Shown here piece after piece: positions 49,630 through 61,900 of a stretch of DNA of 64,000 nucleotides (within the stretch, counting starts at the first letter, position 1; each line of letters begins with the position of its first letter). A program made the translations under genes and the position numbers. The stretch is from Hyaloscypha bicolor E (Eukaryota > Ascomycota > Leotiomycetes > Helotiales > Hyaloscyphaceae): the NCBI RefSeq assembly GCF_002865645.1, contig NW_020194512.1:2831183-2895182 (forward strand), in the 5' to 3' direction. Below the pieces are notes generated by a model. That model did not search any database. It saw only the letters and a program-made list of their open reading frames with translations, and was not told the origin of the DNA.

Positions 49630-51640
49630 TAAAGTTATGGAATTATTAATATTATCTAATAAAGTAAATAAACTTAATTACTATATCTTTATTATTTATA
49701 TATATATTAGTAAGTATCTTAGCCTCTATCCTACTCTTTACTTCTAATAGTAGTCTAGATAAAGAGACCAAGAATTAGATCTAATATATAGATATTAAAT
49801 CTTTAGGCTTGCGGGATATTTTCCGGAAGGTTCTATAAAATATCTAGGAAATCTGCCTCTATAAAGAGAAGCCTTTAGTAAGTCTCGAGCCAATCCGAAT
49901 ACTTAAATACTAGAGTATTTACTAACTAAGTACTAGATAAAATAAAGCCTACTTTACTATTATCTGTCTAATCTAGAGAAGTATTACTAAGACTCTAGTA
50001 TAGCCCTTAATTATTTTACCCTAGAGTATCTAGATTTGCTACTTGATTTTATTAGAATAGCTTATACTTTAATTACTAAGCGTTTTAGCCCACTTCTCGA
50101 GAAGTATTAAATTATATATAACTTTCTATAGATATTATTTAAGCCGAATACTCTGGTATATACCAAATGGTTTAATACTAGCTAGCTAAGATATATTAGA
50201 TATGAATTTAGGGAAGAGAAAAGAATAAAGGATAGGGTAGAATACTTCTATATTAAGGCTTGCTATTTGAATTTTAATAGAAAGGTATTTAGGAAGACCT
50301 TAAATAAGTATACTATTAAGAAATTCTATAGGATAAAAGAAATTATTATTCTAGAGGTATTTCCTCTTAAATATTACTTAGGCAAAAAGCAAGTAAAGGC
50401 CTATCTCTCCGAATACGGTCGGAAATTTCTATTTATAATAGATATTTATTTTTGCGAATATAAAGGCAAGGCATTCTATATCGAGAAAGAACAAGTTATT
50501 AAAACTTTTATTAAGAGCTAAATTATAGTTAATATAGCTTATTTTCGAGAAGAGAACCCAAACTACTCTAGACCGAGTATTAAGGAATCTAATAGAGGCC
50601 TACTACTATTACCTAGCTAGGTTATTCTTAATCTTAATAAAGATAATAAAGATAATAAAGAGAAGTCGTCTATTATTAAGGATAATAGAATGGATTTATT
50701 AGAAGTAAAAGAAGACGACCTGCTTATCTATAGTCTAACCGTTTCTGGGTTTAGCTTAGATAAGAGTAGATAGGGTAAGTATTTAATTCTTTTCTGCTAT
50801 AGTAATATCTTTCTTTTAGCTAATATATTAATATAGCGGAATTGGCTATTACTAATATTAAAGAGATTAACTAGAAATAAGCCCCGTTAGATGACTTTTA
50901 TATCCTTATAAGGAAGAAGAAAGCTATATAAGCTTTTTCTGAAGCTAATATTAAACGGGTATTAACTAATGCCTTTAATAATATTATTAAAGAAAAAGGG
51001 TAAGAGTTTAGTATTCTTTTATAATATAAAATCTAGGCTCCATTATTATTATAATCTTGCTAATATATTATATTAGCGAACTACCCGATATAGGAAAGAC
51101 CTTAATAGCCGAGTTACTTACCGAATATCTTTATAGGGTACTTATACTAGTTTTTACTAGTAAGCTCGATATAATAGTAGAGGCTATTAAAGAGTAACTG
51201 CCTTATATCTTCAAGTATACTTCTTAATAGAATATAGTTCTTCTTCTAGATAAGGCAGATATACTTCTCAAATAGTACTTATTCCAAGATATTTATTAAA
51301 ATACTCTTATTTATATATTTCTGCGGATCCTGAAATATTATTAAGGGATAATATTTCTTACTACTAACCGGATATAGTAAATTAATAATACTATTACTAG
51401 TAGAATCTACTTTAAACTAAAGTATAATAAGTTAAACCTAGAATAGTAGACTAATATCTAGTAATACTTTCTGGAAAAGGTAACTATACCTTAGAAAATA
51501 CTAATTTATAGCCGGGATATCTTTAATAATTGAATATAAAAGAAGTATAATAGTTATAAGATAGGTATATCCTTTATATATTCGAGAAGTAAGCTAATTA
51601 ATAGTATTGTTTTAGATTAAAAACCTAGTATTAATAGCTT
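49630..51640 (+). pseudogene. DUF7025-type AAA ATPase relic, copy A
   Basis: The N-terminal half matches the fungal DUF7025 region as I know it: LFKPNTLVYTKWFNTS, VEYFYIEACYLNFNRKVFR, VFPLKYYLGKKQVKAYL, YGRKFLFII, KGKAFYIEKEQVIK, NIAYFREENPNYSRP. Then comes the D-L-L-I-x-S-x-x-V-x-G-F-S segment (DDLLIYSLTVSGFSLD). The AAA module follows: Walker A at 51078-51105 (ELPDIGKTLIAELLTEYLYR; normally P-P-G-x-G-K-T), LPYIFKYTS, Walker B at 51238-51260 (IVLLLDKADILLK; normally LLLDEAD), NTLIYIFLRILKYY, GIIFLTTNRI, and TSRIYFKLKYNKLNLE with the arginine finger kept. An uninterrupted 84-codon stretch lies at 50267-50521. Function of the family is unknown; it is expanded in filamentous fungi. Confidence 0.8.
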
Positions 51641-52309
51641 AAGCTCTAGCTATTTAAGAGAGATACTAGATAACTATATCCTATCTAGAAGTAGCTATTA
51701 TTATATATAAGGATTTCGAATATAATTTTAAGGATATAGAGCTAAAAAAAGCTATAAACGGTTATTTTTAGCCGGGTTTATAGGCTCCAAATCCGTACTA
51801 GTTTGGATTGGATATATAAGCCTTTATTCTGGCTTTCTTTATATTCTTATATCTGGTTATACTTTATTATATAAGGTTATTATTAATATCTATATATATC
51901 TATACTAGTAATATAGGGTAGTTTCTCTATATCCCACTTCCAGCTCCCTCTAAAGGCTTAGTAATTATAGGAAACTCTATTTGAATATATCTATATCTAG
52001 TTAACTGGATTTATTCCTCAGGCTATAATATCTTAGCTTCTAGAAAGCTAAATACACTCTACTAAGGTTATTATAAGGTGCCTTCTACTAAATATATATC
52101 CCAGAAATATAGTTCTGAAATATATAATATAGCTACTACTAAAAGATATAATTTAACTAATACCCTATAGAATTATAATTTACGTTTCTTAAACTATAAT
52201 TCCAGTATATAGTCGAATACTAATACTACTAATTAAGATATATCAGATATATAGAATTATACTTCCGGCCGGCTATCCGATATATATATTATTAGAAAGA
52301 CTGCAAATA

Positions 52310-52914
52310 CAGGTAATATTAAGGAACGCTATTACTTCTGCTTCGAGAATTAGTAGATTAGGGATGGTATAATTTGACTATAGTATTGCAATTACTAGCT
52401 TTATAAAAATTGCCTATTCAAGTCCGTTCTTAACGGCCAGTATTCTACTTATAGAATCTGGCTTGCTTCCTTAGATAAGGCCCTAGTTCTTACAGGCGCC
52501 GCTTTAGCAGGAAATATTCTAAAGGTTAAGAAGCTTCTGGAAAAACATACGCCTTATATAGTACAGAACTACTATAGCAGAACTCCTTTATATTTAATAG
52601 TACTAGATAGATATAAAGAGATAGTTAAGGAACTACTCGACTATAAAGTTAATATATCTACTACTAATTTCAAGAGGCGGACGGTACTATACCTTACTAT
52701 ATAGGGCTATTCTCTAGGTATTCTTATACTTCTTCTAGAAAAAGAAGCGAATATAGTAACTCGAGATAGTAAAGGTATAACGCCGCTTTACTTTATATAC
52801 CAGAAAGGCGTTATAAGGATAATAGATTACTTAATCGAGAAGGGAGCTAATAAAGAGGCTAAGGCTATCTATAGTATTACTCTAGAGATACTGCATTTTC
52901 TAAGTATCTATTAA
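52310..52914 (+). pseudogene. ZZ-type zinc finger plus ankyrin repeat relic
   Basis: A Cys-containing segment (YYCFEN, then YCNY and LYKNCLFKSV, then YSTYRIW) has the spacing and aromatic residues of a ZZ finger, with several Cys/His turned to Tyr. It runs in the same frame into at least three ankyrin repeats: GAALAGNILKVKKLLEKHTP, RTPLYLIVLDRYKEIVKELL, then LGILILLLEKEANIVTRD and GITPLYFIYQKGVIRIIDYL. Stops are few, so this part is better preserved than its neighbours. It sits between two related AAA ATPase relics; it may be the end of the first gene, the start of the second, or its own gene. Confidence 0.7.
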
Positions 52915-52959
52915 AGTTTCGGTTAATAAATATATAATATAGTAGAAGGCTATAATATT

Positions 52960-54330
52960 TCGGGCCGACCTCCTTAAATACGGACGGAAGTTTATATCCC
53001 TAAGGGGCACTTACTATTATTACTGTAATAGTAGTACCTTTTATATATATAACGAATAATAGGTAGAAGTATATATTAATAGTCGGATTATAGTTAATAT
53101 AGCCTGCTTTCAAAAGATAAATCCAAACTATTTCAGGCTAATAGTCCTTAATCTAGACTACAGATTCGACTTTTCGGCCTTCTGGGATCCGTTTAACTAT
53201 AAATCCTCTAATAAGGCCTCTAGTAAAGTATCTTCTAATAACGGCTTAATTATAATATCTTTTAATCTAGTAAGTCTAATATCTCCTAACCTACCCGAAA
53301 GCAGCGTTACAGATAAACTCCTCCTTATTTGCTATCCTATAGTACCAGAATTCAGCCTTAAAGATAAGATATAGGGTAAGATTCTTCTCTTCTAGTAGTA
53401 TAAGGCAGTCAGGCTAATCTGCTTATATATAGTTGAATTTGCAGTTACTAATATTAAAGAGATCAAGTAATTCTCGGCGCCTTTCAACTATCTAATTCTA
53501 TCCGATAAATAAAGAGAGACTATAATGGCTGTAATAGAAACTGAGACCAGTTATAATTCAGATTACGAATTTAATAACTTTATTAATAGGAAGGGATATA
53601 GCATTATTATTCTTTTGCAGTATAATACTCCGATTATCGTCTTCTAATAAGTACTAATATATAATTCAAGTGGCAAGCCTGGAGTGGGAAAGACTCTAAC
53701 TATAAAGGCAATAGCAGAGTATTACTAAAAGCCGATATATTTGGTATAAGAATATATCTTATATTTCAAAGAAATATATCTCTTCTAATATTTCTAGGTA
53801 TCTGCCGGAGATCTGCTTACTAATATAAGTCGGCTCGAGAGCTAGCTCTTTAAGATCTTCCAGGTTATAAGATATTGGAATATAATTCTGCTACTTAATA
53901 AGGCAGATATATTTCTCGAGAAATATATACCCAAAAATATAGCCTGTAATAGTATTGTCTTAGTATTCCTCCGTATAATAGAATATTACTAAGGTATTAT
54001 ACTTCTTATAATAAACTATATAACTGAGTTTAATTTAGTAGCTCTTTCCAGAATTTATCTAAAGGTGAAATATAATAACCTTAAAAGTAATATAAAGAGC
54101 GAGCTCTGAAGGAATTTCCTTAATCAGATATATATCTTCTATAAAGACCCAAGTATCTCTAATAATAAATTGAAATATCTAAGTAATATATATCTTAATA
54201 GTCGAGAGATAAGTCTACTTGCTCCGGACCTTAAGAAATATTACTAACCGAGAAAATAGATCAGAAATATAGTTGCTATAGCTTGCAAAATAGCTATTAA
54301 GTAGGAGAGTATTATACTTTTCTTATATTT
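52960..54330 (+). pseudogene. DUF7025-type AAA ATPase relic, copy B
   Basis: Begins within the DUF7025 region (YGRKFISLRGTYYY, IVNIACFQKINPNYF), which corresponds to the middle of copy A, so about 270 residues of the expected N-terminus are missing or replaced by the ZZ/ankyrin part. LLLICYPIVPEFSLKDKI follows. The Walker A at 53672-53698 is intact (GKPGVGKTLTIKAIAEYY). Walker B at 53884-53909 reads IILLLNKADIFLEK (Asp changed to Asn). Then SIVLVFLRIIEYY, GIILLIINYI, LSRIYLKVKYNNL and a C-terminal part ending SREISLLAPDLK. Between about 53618 and 53670 the frame contains sequence not found in the family just before Walker A, perhaps an intron. Confidence 0.75.
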
Positions 54331-55637
54331 AAAATAAGCTATAGCTGCAAATAAGGAGTTTCTAAGTAATTATAATAGTTCAGACTATATTAGTAGCATT
54401 TTTCTCTAGTAAGATAGGGAGAATAGAAGAGATTATATAAGCGGGCTTAATTCTTTTATTAACCTGTTTTGGCTATAACGGTATTCTAATAAAAAGGATA
54501 TATATAGACTTAAGAAAGTCTGCCAGATTATAAATATAAATTATCTTTTATTTCTCTGGATTTTAGTTATCTTTAAGTAATAGGGTATATTATTGCAATA
54601 TATAGTAAATCCAGTAATATTTCTTTTCTTTATACCTATATTAAGGGCTTAATAGTTTTCTGGAATCTTTTATATAATAAAATTAGGGAATAGACTTATC
54701 TTATATATACTATTAGAATATGCCTGCCTAATTAAACTCTGTATAGCGCCGCTTAGGGAAGGGGTTCTTAGCTAAGTATAGGCTGCTTATAAAGGACTAG
54801 CTAGCTATACCTTCCCAAATATTATAAATATAAGTTCTTTTCCAGATATTACTAGCTACCTTATTTAATATTTCTACCCGAATCTAGTTTAACCCACTTA
54901 AACCTTTCTGCTAATACCGTCCCAACTCTATAATAGCACTTATATAGCTAATATCGAGCCGACTTTATTAAGTATAGCTTCGAGTATAACTCTTAAATAT
55001 ATCGAGCCTGCAACCGACAGACCTATACTCGGAAAATAATTAGAGATAAGGAGGCCTAAGAGAGGCTTTAGCGGATTATCTAAAGAAGTTACTTATAAGG
55101 TTCACTTATTATAAATAGGAAATACTAAACTAATTAGTATTAGACTCGTTAAATATAACTTATAATAAGATATTCGGTTTATAGAAATAAAAGAAGTATA
55201 GGCTTATATAGTCTAAGGATTTCAGTAGTAAAAGGCTAGAGGTATTAATAGAAAAGAGCCTTAATATTCTCTTCCGGGCCTAGAAAAACTACTAAGGCAT
55301 AATAATAACTATTATTAGGAAAATAGAAGCCTAGAACAGAAAATTAATTACTAAGGTATTAGAGCTCCTAGATTTCCAAATATACTAACTATTAGAGGAG
55401 ACTTTTAAAGATACCGAGAACTAAATATATATACTAGTTACTAATTTAATTAAGGGAATATAGATATAATAACGCCGTATAATTAGAATAAAATAACGTA
55501 TTTAGTAATACGGACCGGAGGAGGAGGGGTTTATAGACTATAGCTCTAGCTCTAATAGAGGACCAGAATATATATAGAGAGGAGAGAGTAGTAGATAAGG
55601 GACTAGTTCCAAGACTTAATAAGAGTCTTTTCCTAAA
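54330..55637 (+). other. Degraded region downstream of AAA copy B
   Basis: Plus-strand reading continues in pieces (LREGVLSQV, ASYTFPNIINISSFPDI, YFYPNLVQPTQT, RPKRGFSGLSKEV) with few frameshifts, and may be one more accessory gene. Not recognised. Confidence 0.3.
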
Positions 55638-56620
55638 CTAGAGCAGAATTATATAATCTTTATATATATAAAAGTCTGGCTCTTTACTATTAAGAGCCTT
55701 AATTATATAGTCTGAACCTTTAGCCAAATCGTATATTATATATCTATTATTATTCTTTATTATTATTACTAACCCTCTATTAACTAAGAGTTTAGTTACT
55801 ACTCTATATCCTAAATAAATATAATAGTATAATAGTATTTGGCTAAGCTTATTTACTAACCCTACTTTAGCTTTATAATTAATTAGCAAGTTAATTACCT
55901 CTTAATATATATTATATATTATTACTATTACTTATATATATATACTTATACTTACTATATAGAATAATATTTATAGAACCAAGTATTCTATAACGGAAAT
56001 ACATTCCCTATATAATTGGCTGGCCCTAGTATACTCGCCTATTCTACTACTAATATCCTTATTTTACTCTGAACCTATATTTGCTATAATAGAAATTCGC
56101 CTATACCGCAACCTTATATACTATAATTCAGTAGCTATAAAGGTTATATTACCGGCTTTATAGGTAATAAACTATAATAGAGGTATAATACTTATATATA
56201 ATTCCAAGTTCTTATTAGAATAAGGCGATTTATATACTAGATAAAAGAAGCTTAGAGCGGAGTTATTTTAAAAGTACTATTTCCTCGAGAAATCTATTTA
56301 AAGATTAAACTATAAATTTATTAATCCTATAATACTATTATTTATAAATACTAACCCTAACTCTTATAGCCAGATAATAAGAAGCCTTATTCTAAGGAAC
56401 TATCTAGAAACCCTAGATAATCTCTCTAAGTTTTTTGGAACTATAACTTGGCTTAAGAATATTATTTAGAGGGCCCTCAACTATTCTTTTATACTTCTTG
56501 GAAAGGAGACTTGGCTAAAGAGTATTATTCTTAAGAAATATCTAATAATTCCCGACTACCTTCTTAATTATCTGGTCTAAATCTATCTTATTATCCTACC
56601 TACTAACTAGAAGTCTAATT
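55638..56620 (-). pseudogene. Ankyrin-containing gene relic
   Basis: Minus strand. The last 84 codons are open and hold one or two ankyrin-like repeats (LLYYYIYLGYRVVTKLLVNRG, then NNNRYIIYDLAKGSDYIIKAL), ending in a stop at 55638. Upstream the frame is readable through Gln-type stops up to about 56620 (SFPRSIKE, NSALSFFYLVYKSPYSNKNLE). Ankyrin assignment is moderate; the N-terminal part is not recognised. Confidence 0.5.
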
Positions 56621-59600
56621 ATTTGCCGCTTAGTATTATATATAGCTATTAGGCTATAACTCTATCCGTTTCTCTACTAGGGAGCAGGCTAGCCGCTAGA
56701 TTAGTATATAGCGGTCTATTAGGCTATATATACTTACTGCCTTAGTATATCCGAAATTTAAATATTTAAACTTCTTCTATAGCGGATTAGTACTACCTTT
56801 AAATAACCTGCTTAAATCCACTTACCTCTACTATTTATTTTACTAGAATAGACTTTATTTTATAATAAATAATTCTATAGCTTATTATTAAATTATAGTA
56901 ATATATTATCTTTATTTATTTATTAATCTCGAGTAGTATAAAGTAGTTAGTATTAATATTTAGCGGGTAAATATATACTTATAGGCTATTAGAATTACTT
57001 TTACCTTTATATCTATAATTATTAATCTTCTTTTTCTAGTAATATAGGGAATTCGGAAAAAGTATAACTTTACTATTTGCCTCTTTCTTATAGAAAGAGA
57101 TATTGAGACCGAGTCTTATAAATACTAGCCTATTAGTTATCTCTAGAGCGGCTATAATATTCTAGTAGTTAAGCTATTCCCTAATAAAGCCTATTAAATA
57201 TACTATATAATAGTTTAATTATACTATTTACTATAATAGAATTATTATTATTAAATATATATTTACTAAGAATATAGCCGATTCTTTTAATAACTTGGCT
57301 AATAGTAGTATTTAAATAGCCTTATAGTACCGGTTTCTTTTATTTAAATATATTATATTAGTATATATATTCAAAACCCAAACTAGATATTAGCTTGCTT
57401 TCTCGAGACTATACTTAGTTTATAGGCTTAAAACCTCCTCTAATAGTATAATAGAATGTAATTCAAGTAAGTTAAAGAGGCAAGACAGGTCCGGTTATCT
57501 TTCCTTAGCTAATAGCTTTACCTATTTATTAAGGATAGAGAGTAATTCTATTTTTTGCAGATCTGCCTAAAATAATATAGCTATTTTATTAATATTTTCT
57601 TTACTTGCCTTTATATAGGTTCTAGTAATATACTTAAGGTTAATTATTATTATAATATATATATTATAAAATATATTATATATCTGGATTAAAGAGAATT
57701 CTAAAACAGGTTATCTGGATTAGTTTATATAATATTTGCCCTCTATAAAGAATATTATTAAGCCTCTTCCTTCTTATATTAAAGATTCTCTTCTAAATAC
57801 TAGCCGAATTTACTAATAAAGAATAATCTTTATTATTCTTAGAGGCGAGTTTTCCCGGGCTCTCCGTAACTATAATATTAGGTGCCTTCTTTAGGTATTT
57901 ATCTAGAACTATAATAGCTAGACGTTTTCTGGGTATTCCTTATTTTATAGGAAGCAGTATCTTCTTAGCTTATTTAAGCTTGGTATTATATTACTTTGAG
58001 GTATCTATTTACTCTATTATATTAAGGATAGTTATTTCCTTAGAATAAATATATTTTGCTTCTAGTATATTAATCTATATAGAGGCTAACTAAATTATTA
58101 AGCTACTTGCGATTTATATAGAATCTGGCCGTTCCGCTATAGTAGTTATAGCCGGTATTTTATTAAGGCTAGGCTATAATATACTAAGAATTCTTAAATA
58201 GACCTCTATTAGTATTTCCTAATACCTGTTTATCTTATAAATAATATAAACTACTTTAGTAACTATATTAGTTAATATAGGAGCCTCTCCAGATAAGAGA
58301 GGAAATAGTATAGTTTGGCTATCTTGAGTTAGAAGCGGTTATTCCGTCCTTAGTAATAATAATGAATTTCTCTCTAGTAAGGCTATTACTACCTTATCTA
58401 GTAAAGAGGCGGTTCGGTTACCTTTAGTTAGAAGTAATAGAACTTCTCTATCTACTATAGGTATAAATAGGGCTATATATAGTATCTAATTATTAGATAG
58501 AGGTAATTAGAATTCTCTGCCGATTTATTATATAGGTATAGATAGAGGAGAAGCCGGTTCTGTCTTATATAATAAAGAGGAGGCTAATATAGCTTGATTA
58601 TTAGATGCTTTTCCGTCGATTTCTGGTAAGGCTATCTCTCGCTATTCCGCCCCGCTTAGTAAGAGAGGGCGGACGGTAGTCTCGCTATTCTCGGTCGGCT
58701 TGTTAAGGGCTACTAATAGCTATTTATAGACGGGATTTATCTTGGCGCTATTACTATTATATATGGCCTTTAGCTAATAGAGTACTAACTTGCTACCTAT
58801 AGATAGCAGGGAGAGGCTATAGGCAGAAGACTGGCCTTATACTTCTTCCTAGGGAACTTCTTTAATAATAATCTCTGGAATATCTTTCTTGTATTTTGAA
58901 AGGGATTTCTCTATTATAGGGCTATTACTACTCTGGTTAATAGTTGTACCTTTATAGCCGGATTAATATATAACCGAGTTATTACTAATTTGGGAGCTAC
59001 TATTAGAAGCTTTATATAAATTCTCAGATCTGTCTCTAAAGATATACGCCTATATTTATATCTTAAAAGGCTTTAGAAGCTAATAAGTAAGATCTTTCTT
59101 CTTTCTTCTTAATAGTCTTTTATCTTGAACTTCAGGTTTAGAATTATCCCTAGAGTATTTGAGGATTTCTTGAATAAGATATTAAGTAACGGATAGTGCC
59201 TTTATATATAAATCCTATATAAATATTGAGAACTATAATTAGTAATTAGCTTTTCTAAAGGAATAGAACGGTACTTTTTAATTTACCTCTAATCTAGATT
59301 AGATATTCTTTAAAGAAGTTATAGTAGAGACAAATTATCTAAATAGATATATAGAATCTTCGATTACCTTATTAGATTTAATAATCTTATCCTATAAGTG
59401 ACTTGAGAAATCTTACTGGATATTTATTATTAGAGTAATATCTAATTAAGATTTAGTAGGTAAGTCGCTTATATCTATTATAAATATTCCGTACTTTAAG
59501 GTAAAGGATATATTTAAACTAAGGAGAATAGTTAGTATAGCTACTAGAGGTTATCTAATATTAAGTACTTATATCCTCTATTAGTAGGGCTATTAAGATA

Positions 59601-60756
59601 CCGTATTGCTTTGCTTTTAGCTAAATCCTAAATAGGTATTATAGTCTAGCTATTTAAGGTATCTCGGATATAATATATTCCGTTAGGTAGATAGAATAGA
59701 ACTATCTAATACCCGTATCTCTAAACCCCCTATAGATAATACTACTTAATGCAAGGTTATATAATACCAGGCTATCTATAGCGCCTAAAGGAGGTTATAT
59801 ACTATTATTTGCTTTTTTCTATTATAATTCAGAAGGTAGAGATATTAGTTCTGGTCTATAATTATACCGGTTAAATTAGCTAAGGTTATTAGATATCTCT
59901 ATTACTATTAAATAATATAGATAGTATTAGATATATAAGGGCTAATAGCTATAAGACCCTATATAAGAAGCATTTTAATTCTCTAGGCGGCCGAAATATA
60001 TAATAATAGCCAGTCTATTTGGTCTCTTGCTACTAAGCCCAAAACCAGCCAGTTTTAATATTCTATAGCTTTAGGATCCTACTAATAATTGTTTCTAAGT
60101 CTCTTAGATATCTTATCTTAAATATAAATAAAGGACTAGACTCGGTTATTAAATATATATCTGGGAAAGAGATAGTAAACCTTTCGATTATCTAGTATCT
60201 TCCCTAATTAGTATATTAACTTTCGGATTAGCTTTAATATTATACTAAAAAAAAATGCGCCCGGCCTCGACTAGCTAATATAATAAGGAAGATTGCTACT
60301 ATATATAGTTCTAATAGAACTATCTGGAGAGAAACCGCTTCCGTATCTTTTTCCTTCCCTTTCTTTTCTTATAATTACTAAACTTCCTCTCTTGCTATCG
60401 CCGTCTTATAGCTATAGTATTGGCTAAGATTCCGCTAACCTGTAGTCATTTTCCTGAGGTCCTAACCGCTTCTTATTACTACTTCTTATATTAATAGGCG
60501 CCTTTAACTCCGTAATGTCTGCAAGCCTGCCGTATACTGCCGTCCGAATCCGATCCTTCCTAATACCTTTACTTCATATATACGTACTTACGCCAGCCCC
60601 TTTAGCTATTGGGTGGCCACCCTAACCATATAAGTGTAATATATTCTCTATCTATATTCGCAGACTTCCGTACCTCCTGGGAGAGCCCGTCGTTTATATA
60701 TAAGCAGATCTATATTATCAGGTATATTATTAACGACCTCGCTTCTGCGCCTTCCC
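56620..60756 (-). other. RIP-degraded region with a long unrecognised minus-strand relic
   Basis: Between about 57600 and 58900 the minus strand reads as protein over more than 400 codons with only occasional stops (NKPTENSETTVRPLLLSGAE, EIALPEIDGKASNN, LLDKVVIALLERNSLLLLRTE, KQGIPRKRLAIIVLDKYLKKAPNI). Parts from 59000 to 60700 are also readable and could belong to the same gene as the 60757-61900 relic. The family is unknown to me. Some plus-strand stretches (56430-57500) also look open, so strand is only probable. Confidence 0.35.
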
Positions 60757-61900
60757 CTAAAGAGAGTCTTCTTCGGATACCAGCTTCGAGATAGAATTTT
60801 CTAGCTCTTTAGTAATATTAATCTCCGTCTCCGGAATCAAGAGAATAGTATTGCTTCCGTCGGCGGTCGCTGCCTCGAAGTAGTCTGTCGGAGTCAAGAT
60901 ATTTAGTTTAGTATTAAATAACCTTATATACTTTCTTATATATTTCACTACTATCTGCTCAATCTCGAAGGGATTAGAGGGATCTATATTAAGAGTATAA
61001 GAGGTCCTCCAAATCCCTCGTTCTTAAACCTTATATATAATGCGGATAGAATGCGGTATCTCCCGAGCCAGTGGAATTAAATCCTATAGAAGTAAGCTTA
61101 CTGAAATTAAGAGTAGAACGCCTGTATATTTACCTGTCGCCCGCTGGTTTTATTGCTTACTGGAGTCTGTAGATTATAGGTATTTGAGCTGGGGTTTGCT
61201 ACTACTAGTTCTCGACCCGATTGTAAATTCGAGCCTGTCGTCTTCTGCTCTGTATTATAATTACCTGTCGGGGTTTATTAATATTGTATATAACCTGCAG
61301 GAGAGAGACTGTTCTGGTTTCCTATAGCTCTACCAGAGACGAGGCTCTCCATATTAATTTGCGTATAACGCTTTCTAATTCGCTCTGAATCCTTAAGTAT
61401 CTTCTCTTGCTCTAACCTCTCCTGCTCTAACCTCTCCTGCTCTAACCTCTCCTGCTCTAACCTCTCCTGCTCTAACCTCTCCTGCTCTAACCTCTCCTGC
61501 TCTAACCTCTCCTGCTCTAACCTCTCCTGCTCTAACCTCTCCTGCTCTAACCTCTCCTGCTCTAACCTCTCCTGCTCTAACCTCTCCTGCTCTAACCTCT
61601 CCTGCTCTAACCTCTCCTGCTCTAACCTCTATAACCTCTCTTATTCCAATCTTGCCCGCCCTAATCTTTCCTGCTCTAACCTCTCTAACCTCTCCTGCTT
61701 CAACCTTTCCTGCTCCAGCCTCTCCTGTTCCAGCCTCTCTTGCTCCAATCTCTCTTGCCTCTCCCATTCGACTCTCTCTTGCTCTAATCTCTCTTGCTCT
61801 AATCTTTCTTGCTCCAATCTCGCCCGCTCTAATTCCTCTAACCCCTTCTATTCTAACCTATTCTTTACTGGAGCTTATAGATTACTAGGGTCTGCTAATA
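60757..61900 (-). pseudogene. Coiled-coil gene relic with LEQER repeats
   Basis: On the minus strand a long LEQER pentapeptide array (from about 61850 down to 61390) continues in frame into [21 protein letters not shown] and then LVSGRAIGN. After a broken stretch, a segment reads RTSYTLNIDPSNPFEIEQIV, VVKYIRKYIRLFNTKLNILT, FEAATADGSNTILLIPETEI, and ends at a stop at 60757. It keeps more CA/TG than its surroundings. The array would form a highly charged, continuous alpha-helix. The C-terminal part resembles a fungal family of unknown function that I cannot name with certainty. The reverse-strand frame that reads VRAGE repeats is the same DNA out of frame. Confidence 0.5.
61411..61620 (+). repeat. 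Perfect 15-bp minisatellite, 14 copies
   Basis: Unit TCTAACCTCTCCTGC repeated 14 times without a single mismatch, followed by diverging copies to about 61830. Encodes LEQER on the minus strand. Confidence 0.95.

Noticed and set aside
61411..61620. CRISPR-like array
   Set aside because: Units are 15 bp and directly adjacent with no spacers; this is a tandem minisatellite in a eukaryotic genome.
61393..61767. Minus-strand 124-codon open frame with repeated VRAGE
   Set aside because: It is the out-of-frame reading of the 15-bp minisatellite. The LEQER frame on the same strand continues into believable protein on the downstream side ([15 protein letters not shown]); VRAGE does not.
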